64,000 nucleotides of DNA from Hofstenia miamia (taxonomy: Eukaryota > Xenacoelomorpha > Acoela). The DNA lies in assembly GCA_004352715.1 (NCBI GenBank), contig SCFE01000005.1:2840011-2904010 (forward strand). The letters run 5' to 3'. The translations under genes were made by a program, and so were the position numbers. This document shows, piece by piece, positions 1-12,474 of the stretch (position 1 is the stretch's first letter; every line of letters begins with the position of its first letter). The notes under the pieces are model-generated. The model worked only from the letters and a program-made list of their open reading frames with translations, was not told the DNA's origin and did not search any database.

Positions 1-344
1 ACATCCAGCAGTACTCAATGCCAATTAAAGGGCAAAGAGGAAATAGCATCCACAAGTACTCAAAGCCAATTAAAGGGCGGCGAGGAAATAACATCAGTAG
101 CTATGGAAAGTTGGGAAACGCAGCCAATAAGTGATGACTCAGACATGGATACATTGCAGATACCGTCAACGAGTTCAATCCCCACGACAACAAGCTCAGG
201 AATATTTTCATGCAGGCAAACATCAACTACAATGAAATCTTTGCGATCAGAAGAAAGAGAGAGCTGCATGACAAAAATAGGAAGAGATTGAATTCACCCC
301 TATTTTATAGCAAACAGGAAGATGAGATACAATTTATACGATAA
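1..344 (+). CDS. Open reading frames upstream of the unknown A-rich gene, with two 15-residue tandem repeats
   Basis: Frame 1 is open from the window edge to a TGA at 289-291. It begins with two 45-bp tandem units (about 1-45 and 46-90), each encoding a 15-residue Ser/Thr/Gln-Leu-Lys-Gly-Glu-Glu-type repeat, followed by a Ser/Thr-rich stretch. Frame 3 is open from 138 to a TAA at 342-344 and reads as a basic, Asn-rich segment, so a frame change or splice in about 140-220 would join it to frame 1. Frame 1 is open again from 292 to a TAA at 400-402. I do not recognise the product. The next open frame is long and equally A-rich, so these pieces are probably the 5' part of the same decayed gene or transposon ORF. 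Confidence 0.35.
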
Positions 345-420
345 TCTGTCGCCAGAAACTAAAAGATTGATAAGAAATAGTACGTCCACTAAAGAAAACT
401 AAAGTTACGCAATTCTGATA

Positions 421-2067
421 GTGATTGATAAAAAGAATCGTCCCACCTGTAACACAATAATAGCATACACAGGGGACATGAAAGAACAATTCAATAGACC
501 GTATTTCAAAAGCACAGTCCACATTACATTTGACGAGCAGTTTATGATGAAAGACGTACAGAAGCTAACTAAAAATAAAGATAGGATTATAAATGACTGT
601 GAGCAAGTAAACTTGGACAAAAAGTATCTCACTATAGTTTATTTTGTAAAAGACACTGAAATAGCATCGAAAAAGCTTCAGACTAATATAGAAGAAACTC
701 TCAAAATAGCTAAGAAAAACAAAGTGAGAGTAATAATAGTCGTCACACAAAAAGAAGAGGAATTGCCGAAATGCATAAAGGAGATGGAAATTAAGCTAGA
801 TAATCTATTCACATTGGATAGTGGAACAATGAAAATATTGGAACTTATAAAAGTGGATTTACAAATCAATGAAATAGCGCTGGCGGAGAGGATTATGGTA
901 GAACCCAAAATTGGAATAGATATGTACTATCAAACACGTACAATGGAACTGTTAGGAACAATCGAAAACTTGGAGGAAACTGGAAACATATTCCTGAAGT
1001 GTAGTCTAAATCAGACACCTGAACATTTAAAAAAGATAGCAACGATTTGGTCAGAAATTAAAGCAGATAAACCTACGCATGAAGAATGGCAGCTGATAGA
1101 CATAAGATCGCCAACTAGAAAATATCATAAAAGTACAGAAGCCATATTATATGAGATCAGACGGGCATATGAAATGGAAGCTAAAAGAAACTTTAAAACT
1201 CAAATGTTTGAAGAAATCAACGCACCGGAGATCAGAGCGAGAACAGCTATATGGGTACTAGCAATTGCATTAACATATAACGACAAGCTAGTACTGCCTA
1301 TGATGAGAAAGGAACGGCGACAGATAGCTCGACAGAAGAAATTCGAAATAGCCATTGCACCAATCCCCACAAACATTAAACAATGGTTGCTGCAGAACGT
1401 AGAGATATTACCGCTGTCCCCCACAAAGAAAGTACAGCAGAGATTCGAGAAACATTTCACAAGGTTGTTGATGCAACAGCACACACTGGGAAGGCCTAGT
1501 ATAATCGAGCTCGCGAACAAGACAGGTATCTGTCCAAGTGAAATTGAAATATTAACGGACGAAACAAAGAAGTACATGTGGGGCGCAACTTCCAAAACAA
1601 AACTCAGAGCACTTAAATGCCAACCATGGCTAACAACTCGCAATTTGATCAGAAGGGAGCATGCAGAAACGTTACAAATGATAAAAGCGGTAAAAGAAAA
1701 GAGAGTTCATGAGGTGATCACAAAAGAGATAAGAAAATATTTGAAGAACTATCCCCAGTGTGCATACACCAAAATTATTAAACGTTCTGAAACAATGCGG
1801 AAAGAAGGAAAGAATTGTCCTATCGAAATCATCGAGATGGTGAGCAAAAGTAAAGAGGAAATGCTGATGGAAGAAAAGCTGTTACAATCTACCGATATCG
1901 CTCTAACACCAAACACTCAAAGAGTGATTGATAAAGTCAACTTAGAGAAGTGGGGTGAACAAGAACCCAGTGAGCTCTCATGGGTCGATACAGACGACGA
2001 GAGATTATTAGTAGAAAAGTACAAAGAATATTTGGCGAAGTTTATGAATGGGAGACCAAATCACTAA
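421..2067 (+). CDS. Unrecognised long ORF of about 548 residues (possible transposon-encoded protein)
   Basis: This is the longest gap-free open frame in the window. It is open from 403; there is no convincing ATG at the start (421 is GTG), and the first ATG codons are internal, so the true 5' end may be a splice junction or lie across the stops at 289 and 400. The protein is rich in Lys and Glu. Near residues 75-110 there is a hydrophobic strand (LTIVYFV), a charged helix and a second strand (VRVIIVV), an alternating alpha/beta pattern. The rest is mostly charged helix, with scattered Trp residues. The coding strand is strongly A-rich, unlike the flanks. No catalytic motif of a reverse transcriptase, integrase or transposase is visible. 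A Gag-like or accessory transposon protein fits composition and context, but this is inference and the family is unknown. Confidence 0.5.
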   Translation: MIDKKNRPTCNTIIAYTGDMKEQFNRPYFKSTVHITFDEQFMMKDVQKLTKNKDRIINDCEQVNLDKKYLTIVYFVKDTEIASKKLQTNIEETLKIAKKNKVRVIIVVTQKEEELPKCIKEMEIKLDNLFTLDSGTMKILELIKVDLQINEIALAERIMVEPKIGIDMYYQTRTMELLGTIENLEETGNIFLKCSLNQTPEHLKKIATIWSEIKADKPTHEEWQLIDIRSPTRKYHKSTEAILYEIRRAYEMEAKRNFKTQMFEEINAPEIRARTAIWVLAIALTYNDKLVLPMMRKERRQIARQKKFEIAIAPIPTNIKQWLLQNVEILPLSPTKKVQQRFEKHFTRLLMQQHTLGRPSIIELANKTGICPSEIEILTDETKKYMWGATSKTKLRALKCQPWLTTRNLIRREHAETLQMIKAVKEKRVHEVITKEIRKYLKNYPQCAYTKIIKRSETMRKEGKNCPIEIIEMVSKSKEEMLMEEKLLQSTDIALTPNTQRVIDKVNLEKWGEQEPSELSWVDTDDERLLVEKYKEYLAKFMNGRPNH

Positions 2068-2196
2068 TTAAAGTACTGTGCACTGAAGTGTTCACAAGAC
2101 AAGAGATTGATGAATTACTAGAGCCACAAAACCAAATCGCAGTGGATATCAAATGCATCACTTCAAAGATAGTTATAAAGCCTGAAACTGCACAGA
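2031..2196 (+). CDS. Continuation of the unknown ORF in another frame, cut by a gap
   Basis: The 548-residue frame stops at 2065-2067, but the frame one base back stays open from before 1980 into the gap at 2197. From about 2040 it reads as normal protein (VYEWETKSLIKVL, then TRQEIDELLEPQNQ). Joining the two at about 2035-2045 corresponds to a -1 change of frame. This may be a programmed shift as in Gag-Pol elements, a mutation, or an assembly indel. The last visible residues run straight into 1,000 Ns, so the downstream product is unknown. Confidence 0.35.
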
Positions 2197-3196
2197 NNNN
2201 NNNNNNNNNNNNNNNNNNNNNNNNNNNNNNNNNNNNNNNNNNNNNNNNNNNNNNNNNNNNNNNNNNNNNNNNNNNNNNNNNNNNNNNNNNNNNNNNNNNN
2301 NNNNNNNNNNNNNNNNNNNNNNNNNNNNNNNNNNNNNNNNNNNNNNNNNNNNNNNNNNNNNNNNNNNNNNNNNNNNNNNNNNNNNNNNNNNNNNNNNNNN
2401 NNNNNNNNNNNNNNNNNNNNNNNNNNNNNNNNNNNNNNNNNNNNNNNNNNNNNNNNNNNNNNNNNNNNNNNNNNNNNNNNNNNNNNNNNNNNNNNNNNNN
2501 NNNNNNNNNNNNNNNNNNNNNNNNNNNNNNNNNNNNNNNNNNNNNNNNNNNNNNNNNNNNNNNNNNNNNNNNNNNNNNNNNNNNNNNNNNNNNNNNNNNN
2601 NNNNNNNNNNNNNNNNNNNNNNNNNNNNNNNNNNNNNNNNNNNNNNNNNNNNNNNNNNNNNNNNNNNNNNNNNNNNNNNNNNNNNNNNNNNNNNNNNNNN
2701 NNNNNNNNNNNNNNNNNNNNNNNNNNNNNNNNNNNNNNNNNNNNNNNNNNNNNNNNNNNNNNNNNNNNNNNNNNNNNNNNNNNNNNNNNNNNNNNNNNNN
2801 NNNNNNNNNNNNNNNNNNNNNNNNNNNNNNNNNNNNNNNNNNNNNNNNNNNNNNNNNNNNNNNNNNNNNNNNNNNNNNNNNNNNNNNNNNNNNNNNNNNN
2901 NNNNNNNNNNNNNNNNNNNNNNNNNNNNNNNNNNNNNNNNNNNNNNNNNNNNNNNNNNNNNNNNNNNNNNNNNNNNNNNNNNNNNNNNNNNNNNNNNNNN
3001 NNNNNNNNNNNNNNNNNNNNNNNNNNNNNNNNNNNNNNNNNNNNNNNNNNNNNNNNNNNNNNNNNNNNNNNNNNNNNNNNNNNNNNNNNNNNNNNNNNNN
3101 NNNNNNNNNNNNNNNNNNNNNNNNNNNNNNNNNNNNNNNNNNNNNNNNNNNNNNNNNNNNNNNNNNNNNNNNNNNNNNNNNNNNNNNNNNNNNNNN
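2197..3196. other. Assembly gap (1,000 N)
   Basis: A round 1,000-base run of N that truncates the unknown coding region on its left. The sequence resuming at 3,197 is non-coding and AT-rich, so the end of that gene lies in the gap. Confidence 0.95.
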
Positions 3197-3960
3197 TAAA
3201 AAGGGGGTATAATTGAATAATTATTTATACAGGTATGGCCGCAGTTTTTTTGACCAATGGCTGCCAAATCCAGAATTTCTAAAAAACGCCTTTTTTCTTA
3301 TCAAAATCAATAGAAAAGTGTAAAAAGTTATTGAAAACTGATTATTATTAGAAACCCGTATATATACTACCCTGCTTTTCTTTACTACTAGTAGGAGTGC
3401 ATGGATGTTGCTTAATTTTTTTTCTTCCTGCAATATAACCGTAAAGCGCTGATCAATGAACTTCCACTTTCCACATAGCAGAATGTAAACTTCACTCTTT
3501 CTACCAAATCCTCAAATCAATTAAATTACATGAAAACAGATAGTGATTTTTCTATCGCAATGCAAGCACCTTACTATAGCGGATCACTATTTGTTGACAG
3601 TTATACATCAAACTACCTAAGGTGCTTAGGGGGAGCCAATCTAAATGGGACAATGACATAGCTACAGTAGCTAAATAGTTTTAGTTGCAAAAACACAAAA
3701 TACAAGGGGAAGACTGCTATACAACCATAATTACATTTGATTACAAGAAAAATATTGAAACGAATGTTTTACATGAAATTAGAAGACTTCAAATAGAAAT
3801 GCTTTCTTTTCTGTAAACAATGAAATATAGGCATATCGCATTTTTCCATTAGAGGGCAGCATTATAGTACAAATACTCTCTTTCATATTGATTAAATTCA
3901 ACCTATAGTCCTGTCTTTCGCTTTTAGATTCATGATTAAGTTTAAATTATCAAATCTATT
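3197..3960. other. Non-coding stretch with one small inverted repeat
   Basis: No supportable coding region. The only structure I see is a 10-bp inverted repeat, AAGCACCTTA at 3,564-3,573 and TAAGGTGCTT at 3,618-3,627, enclosing about 44 bases. It may be the trimmed ends of a small foldback element. Confidence 0.5.
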
Positions 3961-3962
3961 CA

Positions 3963-4280
3963 ATCGGTAGTAACAAATCTAATGATCGCTCCATGATTCT
4001 AACATTTTATCTTAAAATTGCCCCAGATATAGCTGATATATTTTATTGTATTATAAATTATTGTATTAGATATTTGACTTTTCCTGAACAAGTAAAATTA
4101 GCAAATAATGCGTCATTATTTAAAAAATATTTCCCACAAGATTATTTATACTATGGACCTACTTCTATTACATCTCCAAGTAGTATTTTCCCGAACGACT
4201 TCTATTTAATCAAATCAATGAACATGTATGTAAACATAATCTGTACTCCACAATCAGCATGGTTTCATCCGAGTTAGTGG
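3963..4280 (+). mobile_element. Non-LTR retrotransposon reverse transcriptase fragment
   Basis: About 94 residues are open from 3,993 and match the start of the reverse transcriptase domain of Jockey/CR1-like LINEs. In order they show a helix like LK-A-DIA, a short FP motif with a following KLANNASLFKK (usual form KLA-V-PLFKK), then YYGPTSITSP (usual form NYRPISLTSP). Substitutions in this last motif and the abrupt end after about 4,277 mark a dead fragment. It resembles the better preserved copy at 26.4-29.1 kb, which has the same FKK and N-Y-PIS motifs. No 3' tail or target duplication was found. Confidence 0.65.
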
Positions 4281-7200
4281 TTGTGAACAAGGAGTTCGTA
4301 AATTTACGAGCTCTTGCTGTGAACTACATAATTCTATGAAAAGCGTCGTTGACAGGAATCCTAATTGCAATGATTCCCATAGCAAATGTGTAGCCCCATT
4401 TCTAGCTTTCAGCAGATAAGAACTGCTTTGCTGCATAAATTCTTCCAAGAGCACTCGAACGTATTTATGGTGGCATTTGCACTAACACAAATATGTGTGC
4501 CAGCACACTAATCCCAACATACAGAAAATACTTCTAGTAGTCTGATCACATCTTCTAATAACTAATTCGGGCCTACTAGGAAAGCCATGTACAATTATAA
4601 CAGTTAGAAATTTTTTAGTATTAGTTTGCTCTATTTTTAGGAAATGATATACTAAAGGTTCAGAAAATTACGTATTTAAGCATCGAACGTTATTAAAGTT
4701 ATTGGGCACAGTTTTTATCCAACCAGACCTTCAGCAAAATTCTTTTTTCTGTAACTTTAGAGCAACAACGAAGTAAGGTCGAAAAAATTATGTTTGGCAT
4801 GCCTCAAAATTACTATATACCTAAAAGTAATTATGTTCTCAAATAAATATTAATACTTTACTTATATTTTCAACTTTCAAGTCCAGTTAGGATGATTGAC
4901 TCTTACCAGTATAGTTTTATTTCAATAAATATAAGTCAACTATTTGCTATTCAGGAACAATTTTAGCTATTCAACCAGGCACATATGTACTAAAATAGTC
5001 GATTTTAAAAAATTAATTATATTTTTTCACATCGATTAAATTTTATATCTTCTTCAAAGCGATGAAGTTTTGCATAAAATGGCCATAATTAGGGGAATAA
5101 TTTGTCGCAAATTTGTAATTTTCATATTTTCGAATTTTTTAGCTCCTCGCAAGGCTATGTTTTCAGGAGTAAATTACGTTTTTCGAAATCATGGCATTTG
5201 GGAAAACCGGTGATTCTCAATTTTTCCAGAATGTTTAATTTTAAATATTTTTTCGCATTGAGCCCCGCAATTGTGCTTTTCATAGGGTGATAGAATCTTG
5301 ATGAGATCAACCTATTAATGATTGCAAATGCACAGCAATAATTATGCATTTCAACTTAAAACATCTTCCAACGTATATATAACTACAATAGGCTACTTCT
5401 ACATGTTGCAGATGTAGAGTAAACAATAAAAGTTCAAGTTACAATACAACATCACATATTAATAGAAGAAGGGCCCGTAAGTAAATGTTTGATTGAAGAG
5501 TGCTGAGTTTGAAAGAAGAAATTATCTTGCTCTGTCCAGATTTGCATTTACTTATCCTGTCCGAATTTATTCAGAATAACTGTCACACTTCAGGAGTCCC
5601 AGCTTCTCATATTTTTCATATATAGTGACTTCCGGAGGCATTCTCATGGGTACATCAACTAGCAGTTTTTTATCTACAACCGCAGGAATCGGCAAAGATT
5701 TAACTAGCACGACTCTCTCACTAATTAGCTTATAAACATCAATAAATGGAATAACATCATAATGTGCAATCTTTTTATTTGAAACTAATATGTTGCGTTA
5801 AAAATATTTCCCAAAGCAGCGTTTATAGCTGCAAACAAATTTTAACCGTCAGTGCTAAAGTATGTTTAATTCTATTTCTACTAGCCATACTTTTAAGTAA
5901 CAAATCGATTTGTCCGTATTTTTTATAATAATACTTCCATGCGCTTAAGCAAAATCTAAATTTATTCATGATAAAATCTTTCGCTTCGTACACTTGCAGT
6001 ACAGTAATTACAGAAGTGGAAAGCTCTTCGATAGCAACCTGAGATAGAAATGTATCTTTGTAAAACAGTCAATCGTAATACAATTAACAATCAACAACTA
6101 GTGGAATAGTTCTAAAGCTCTTATATCTTTTCGAATTACAGGTTGTTGCTTAACGTAGTCAATTTCAAAATCGACCCCAATGCATTTGAAGATTTCGATA
6201 CACTATTATGACACTACAATACCCCTAAATTTAATGACGAATATAATTGGTTTTTGTCTTGAATAACTAATATAGATTTGATCCGGATTTTACTCGATCT
6301 CTATTTTATTCTGTCCTGCCCTGCCCTGCCCCAATTTATCCGGATTTATCCTGTACTGATAATCCTGTCTGGACTCATATTCTGAACATATTGATGCATA
6401 TTTTTATTAAAAAGTAAAACATTAATTGTAATATTTATGAATAATGCATATATAAGCTGTTTTAATCTAGTAAATTTCACATGGTAATACAAAACGCCGA
6501 AATGACCAAGCGCAAATTTCAAGCTATTATAACTATATTTCCAGCAAAATACACATTTTGATATTTCTATACATCAATGTTCTGCGTATCTTTCATTAAT
6601 TTTTCATTTTTAGGTGAAATTACATTGTGAATGTGGTTTAGTTTATTTATATTTGCATGACAATTAAGATATATAAAATTTACTGTGGCATTATATAACA
6701 TTATTATGGCTTACATTGATATAAATAAACTCACTTAGCTTTGAAAAATAAAAAATAAGTAAACAAGTAAACATAAATGTTTTGTGCTAATGTCAAACAT
6801 GAATATTTCTCTATTTAAATGTGTCAACCTTCATAAAAGTCATTTGCGTTTGAAAATCTTTAAAATATTTTTTAAGCGTCTTATATAAGAATGCAAAAGT
6901 TCAAACTTCCTTATTTTTATAAAGTTTCTTAAATATTCAATTGTACATCAGGCAGATTAAATTTGACTATTTATAAACGCAGCTTCAGTGAAAATTATTC
7001 GTTAGTTCCATATACGAAATTGGAAGTAAAAATTCACAACCAAGCAGCAGAATAACTGAAATTTAATTAGAGATTCCATAGGGAGAAATTTAATTAATAT
7101 TATAATTCCCATAGCGTAGTCTGCAGAAACAAAAAAGTTTTCTCAAATCCTAAATTCCCATTATATAAAACATGAAATATTTTTTATTTTTGCCGGAAAA

Positions 7201-8491
7201 TGGCTGGTAAAATTACCATTCTTTCTTGAAATTTTCCAAACGTTCTGGTGGCCGGTAACTGCCGCCCCGCCCGTCGGTAGTCAGTTCCATTCCATCCCTG
7301 TGATAGGGTACGGGTAGGGAATGAAATAATTTAGTGCTCTTCAATTTTCTCCAAGTATTACAATTTATGGCTCTAAAAAATTCGCTTCGTTTTTTAGATA
7401 ATTGATCGAAAAAATAGCTTACCGAATCTTCTTAAGATATTGGTATTGGTCAATTTCTTCATCGTTAATTAGCTATAAACTGGTGTTTGTTTTTTAAATT
7501 TGTTTTTTAAAATTATTGATTAAAATATACAATTTCCATTTTTCAAATTTCTAATTTATTATTGATATTAGTCACTTCCTTCATAGCTGACTGCTGGCCC
7601 CTAGTAGTTGGCTGTCATATATGAAAAGTATTTGTTGGTTCACATATATTGATAATACAGTATGTCACAAACAGCACATTCCATGCTAAATTTAAACCTT
7701 AGCTTAGTATGAATATTTTCATGTTGACTGTTGCCCTTCAAAATATGCTGTCTTGTTATAGTTCATCAGGCCGCCTCTAAATTTTCTTATCATAGCCAAC
7801 AGCTTGAAGGCATTCATATTTTTACTGACGTAGAGCTTTCACAGAAATATTTTGATGCACAAAAAGTAGATATTTGATAAGTTTGTTTTAGGCTGAATTT
7901 ACGCGGTTATGAATAAAATAAGACATCCAGTCTTTAGTAATAAATTTATTACGGCATTGTTTCTACAAAATCTACGATTTTTACCTCTCATATTTATTCT
8001 AAGAGACTAAAAATTGAAATTACATATATTTATTGAATTTAGTGTGCTATGATTGTCAATCCGTTATATTTTTGATGAACTTCAGTACTTCACACTATAA
8101 GTGGCAATGAACTGGTTATATTTTTCCAAAGCAAGTGAATGCATTACGGTTCGCTGATTTGGAAAGGTACATCCTTCTAATGTGGAATCGCCAATTGGAT
8201 TCTAGCCATTCGTTAAAATAAAGCTTGTCCAGTGGGGCGGCGATTTGTGGGGCCTCATGAGGATCTCCATTACTCTTGTGGGGTGGGATAAGCTATAGTG
8301 GATATTTGTGAGGCTAGTCCTGTAAGTGTAAACACCATAAGGTTGTGGTTTTTATTGCTTTCCAAAAACAAAGCAGAAGACGACGTAGTCTTCTACTTCT
8401 AAGTTGTGAGCCAACGACATTGTCTTCAGCTGTGAGAGCACAATTGTTACTATTGCAACTTATCCACCTCAGAACTATTGAAAGAGAAACA

Positions 8492-8492
<1 letters not shown>
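4281..8492. other. Non-coding stretch
   Basis: AT-rich DNA without supportable genes. At 6,310-6,370 there is a cryptic repeat built from CTGCC and CCGGAT words. At about 7,285-7,302 the sequence TTCCATTCCATCCCTG resembles the right end of the hAT-like element that ends at 32,672, so a decayed relative may lie to its left; I could not find its other end. Around 8,370-8,387 there is a short imperfect hairpin (GAAGAC/GTCTTC). Confidence 0.5.

Positions 8493-8534
<42 letters not shown>
8493..8534. repeat. (TA)n array flanked by CCC/GGG, a perfect palindrome
   Basis: An 18-unit (TA)n run at 8,496-8,531 is bordered by CCC on the left and GGG on the right, making a 42-base palindrome able to form a hairpin or cruciform. 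Short translations across it on both strands are repeat artefacts. Confidence 0.9.
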
Positions 8535-9250
8535 GCTCTATAGGGATCCTCACTGACATTTTAGGGTGATGCTCAAAATTCTACCCCATGGACAAGCTCG
8601 GTTAAAACCAAATATAAAGAGTGTAATCTTAACAAAATTGATTCACAGATATCATATTTGTTTCCTTAGTTTATGCCAAGTCACAAAGCAATTAGTTAGT
8701 AATTTGGAGAAAATATGGTCCTGTTTTCCAATTCATCTTATTGAAAATCATAGAGATAAAGAGTGTTTCATGGTATTCGGCATCTGAATGCATGATATAT
8801 ATAATACGCACTTAGAAATTAGTCAAATTTGGAAACTTAGTTGAATTCATGTTTATGATATACTGCTATATTTTAAACAGTTGAAATTATTCTTTTAATA
8901 GAATCTGAAATCAAAACTGAATGAATTCAATGCTAGTATTCATCAATAATTAGGATGCATTTAACCTTTAACGAAAGCCACTTTTAATGACTTTTATTGT
9001 GTTAATAGATATCTTAAAAAGTTCAAGCATCCGTACTTCACTTTCAAGAATGCATTTAGCTAAACTAAGCTTCCATTATTTTTTCACTTAACTGTACTCA
9101 TAATTCACAATGTCATCCTTTCATCAACAAGTAAATTGAGTGTTTTCTCAATTTAGGACGTTAATTTTATTTGTATGATCTGCATTTATAAAAATATTGA
9201 GATTCGTTTAACAAAATTATCAAAATTTGAAGGTACTGCGTGAAGAACTT

Positions 9251-9286
<36 letters not shown>

Positions 9287-10183
9287 CATATATATTGTGT
9301 GTGTGTTTTGTGGCCGCATGTATTTATGTGGTGCGCGTCGTTTGTGTGCAATTTGTAGTGCAAAATCTTTGTTGATTAAATTTCCATAATGTTGTAAAGA
9401 ATTGCAAATTCAAAATAGTTTGGGTATTTTTCAATGTCATCACTACTCTTTGAAACATGACGTCTGCAACTACTGAGATAAAGAAAACAAAGTACTTTGA
9501 AATCTGAAAAAGTATAAACTATTCTGAAATGCTGTTGTTATCCCATACTTTTTGTTGTTAAATTAGGGTCAAGTTTCAAGTCTATGTCTTATGTATTGGA
9601 AATGTATGACTTGTGGGAAATGTTCAGATTGTGTAATGATAGAATGCAATCATGTACAACACAGAAAATTATGGTTGTAATACTAGCGTCTGAATATATT
9701 TCATAGTTATTAAATTTATAGTTACTTGACTTACAAACTTTATTATGATTATGAGGCATATATTATTCAATTGCATCTTACGGTTATCCCAACTAAATAC
9801 TGCTTAAAAAATATCAATGCATAACTTATTCACAGAATTTGCCTGACTAGTAAATCATTATTCAAATTTATACCATAAACGTATTAGCGATATTAACACA
9901 TTCAATTAATCTATTGCTCCAACTTTGTAATCGACGTTAATGAACAGAATTGTAAGATTAGAAGTTAATTGTCAAATTTTTTATATGGTTGGGCTTCAAA
10001 TTATAAGGGATTTGGGATAGGAAGCGAAGCAGTTAAAACTTATAATTTATAGGTATTCTTTAAATTTGATAGTCTTCAACAATAGAAAAAAGTGATATAA
10101 TTTTTAAGAATAAACTCTTTTTGGCAAAAAAACGACCAGAATAAACTCACATCATTCAATAGACTCTTGTAAAATAGAAAATC

Positions 10184-10186
<3 letters not shown>
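8535..10186. other. Non-coding stretch with an AT/TG microsatellite
   Basis: No supportable gene. A compound microsatellite at about 9,250-9,306 has (TA)n interrupted by two TACA steps, then (TG)n. Confidence 0.5.
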
Positions 10187-10218
<32 letters not shown>

Positions 10219-10396
10219 NNNNNNNNNNNNNNNNNNNNNNNNNNNNNNNNNNNNNNNNNNNNNNNNNNNNNNNNNNNNNNNNNNNNNNNNNNNNNNNNNN
10301 NNNNNNNNNNNNNNNNNNNNNNNNNNNNNNNNNNNNNNNNNNNNNNNNNNNNNNNNNNNNNNNNNNNNNNNNNNNNNNNNNNNNNNNNNNNNNNNN

Positions 10397-10425
<29 letters not shown>
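10187..10425. repeat. (AT)n array interrupted by a 178-base gap
   Basis: (AT)n runs border Ns at 10,219-10,396 on both sides. The gap is most likely an unresolved longer array. Confidence 0.9.
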
Positions 10426-10427
<2 letters not shown>

Positions 10428-10561
10428 GTTCAGTCTGTAAAATGTCATCGTCAATTTTATAAATATGAGTTTTTCAAAATTGATCAATGGCTTAGATCTG
10501 ACAGAATTGCTTATAAATACATCTTAGACCTATCACGTCCGCGAATGAGGAGGGGGGAGCG

Positions 10562-10703
10562 CAGTGGTGTAGCTACTAGGGGCCAAACTAGAAACTAGGC
10601 CCCCTTTCTCCCAGAGACAATAGTATGTTAGCTTATTAGGACATTATAATAAAATTGTTTTATATTTTTGTGCCCCAAATTATCTCGGCTTGCTACGCCT
10701 CTG
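10562..10703. mobile_element. Short hAT-like MITE (142 bp)
   Basis: The left end reads CAGTGGTGTAGC and the right end, reverse complemented, reads CAGAGGCGTAGC, so the termini are 12-bp inverted repeats with two mismatches. Termini starting CAGNG are typical of hAT transposons, and GTGGCGTAGC-type ends occur on many animal MITEs. The interior is non-coding. The 8 bases on each side (GGGGAGCG and GGTTGGGG) match only partly, so the target duplication is decayed or absent. Confidence 0.55.
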
Positions 10704-12474
10704 GGTTGGGGATAATGTTTCCTCAGCATACCATTTGAGAAATAATTTATATCTCTTATTTGGAAAGAGATTTTGCCCAAATTGTTTAATTACTTTTCCT
10801 AAAAATATATTGGAAAATGAATTTTTAAAGGTGATATTAATTTTATGATTATTTTTGAGATCCATTCGTGTTGTTCCAAAACCAATTCATAAATATTTGT
10901 TTATGTATCAAATATGATAAGCATGTGTACTTAGTTATGTTATTTATCACCCTGCCAAATTTAGCTCCATTCTGTTATGGAAACATACAAGGACATATTT
11001 AAAAAGTGGCTCATGAAGTTTAAATACTACTGTTAATTAACTCATAAGTTAGTACTCAATAATTATTTAAGTAATATCTTTTAAACTTAAATTTAAACCA
11101 AACCGCCCACACCTTTGAAAATTCCTACATCCGTCCCTTTAAACGAACATATATTTTTTAAATTTTTTGGTTCCTGACGTAAGTGCCCACAATAATGATT
11201 TTTTATTTTTTTGGTATTCAGCGACATGCCAGCTATAGCCCTGTCACGTTTCATAGCTTAGTGATGAATAGGATTGAATTAAATGATATGAAATTTCACA
11301 CAGATTCAGTGCAGCCTGTAATTCCTTGCTAGTTTAAACAGTCGGTGATTCCTAAATACAATGCCAAGAACAGTTAGGGAAGTGCCCATGTGGCAGAGTA
11401 GGTCTTGGCAGGTCATCGCGAGAATGGGGCAAGGAGTCTCTAAAGTTGTTACCCATGGGACAAATGCATTACAAAACACTCTTGATTTTAGAAAAATTGA
11501 ATCAAAAAATTGTCAATTTTAGAGATTGAAAATTTCATTTTCTTACTTCAAATTTCCTTGCTTGATAAAATTTTCCTTTTTAATTGGAAATTTATTCGCA
11601 TTTTGAGAAATTTATTCTATTCAATATTACCATAAGAACTTTTTGATCTGATTTGTCGAAAATAGGACTTACAATTATCTTTGCATAAATATATTGCGCA
11701 AAATATTGAATTTATTAAATTCTTTTTTAAAGTTGAAATGAAATTGAATTTTGCTATCATGTATTATTATATATTGGCATCCTATTGGTAGTAGCATAAG
11801 ATGAAATATGAAAAAATGACTGAGTATCTTCTAAGCAGTCAGTGATACAATATATTTGTCTAGGCCAAATCCCAAGAGCTAGACCCAAACTATAGTTTCA
11901 ATACTAAGAATGCAATATTAGCCCCATATGCGCTTCAGTAAATAAATTAATATATAATATAAAAAGACATAATTCATGTGTAAAAAAGTAAGAAGTCGTA
12001 TACTGAAGCCAAGCAAGTTTCTCCCAAAATTCATGCGCATAAATTTAATGTAGGTTTAATTTATGAAATCCCAGCCCAAACTAAGCTGCTAATGAAAATA
12101 GTCAACAAAGAAGAAATAAGATCGAACTTAAATGTGACTAAAAATATATCATAAAAATTAATTATCATCTTAGATTAGTTTTGTTTTATGCAACTAAGAA
12201 CTATCAGTGAAAAAGATTATAATTAGTATTTTTCGATTCTACTAATTTGGCAAAGCTAAGGGGGCGAATTCGCTTCCATTATTTTTGGCCATCTTGGCAG
12301 ATGAACATTTCAAATTTGAAATCGACAGGTACTTTTTTGGATTAACTATAATTAGAGCAAAATTCATTGTAACAATTGATAAAGAAAATTCTTTGGAATT
12401 TTTATCTTTAGTTTTGATTACGATTATTACATCTAGGTTAGGAAACTGCTATTTATTTTTCGTATTTAATTAAA
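10704..12474. other. Non-coding stretch
   Basis: AT-rich DNA. I see no gene, RNA gene or clear repeat structure in it. Confidence 0.4.

Noticed and set aside
1200-1643. 147-residue minus-strand ORF
   Set aside because: It lies wholly opposite the A-rich 548-codon frame and reads as the hydrophobic shadow of a Lys/Glu-rich protein.
8314-8569. Overlapping ORFs on both strands across the (TA)n array
   Set aside because: They exist because (TA)n is open in some frames on both strands (poly Tyr-Ile) and have no supportable protein features.
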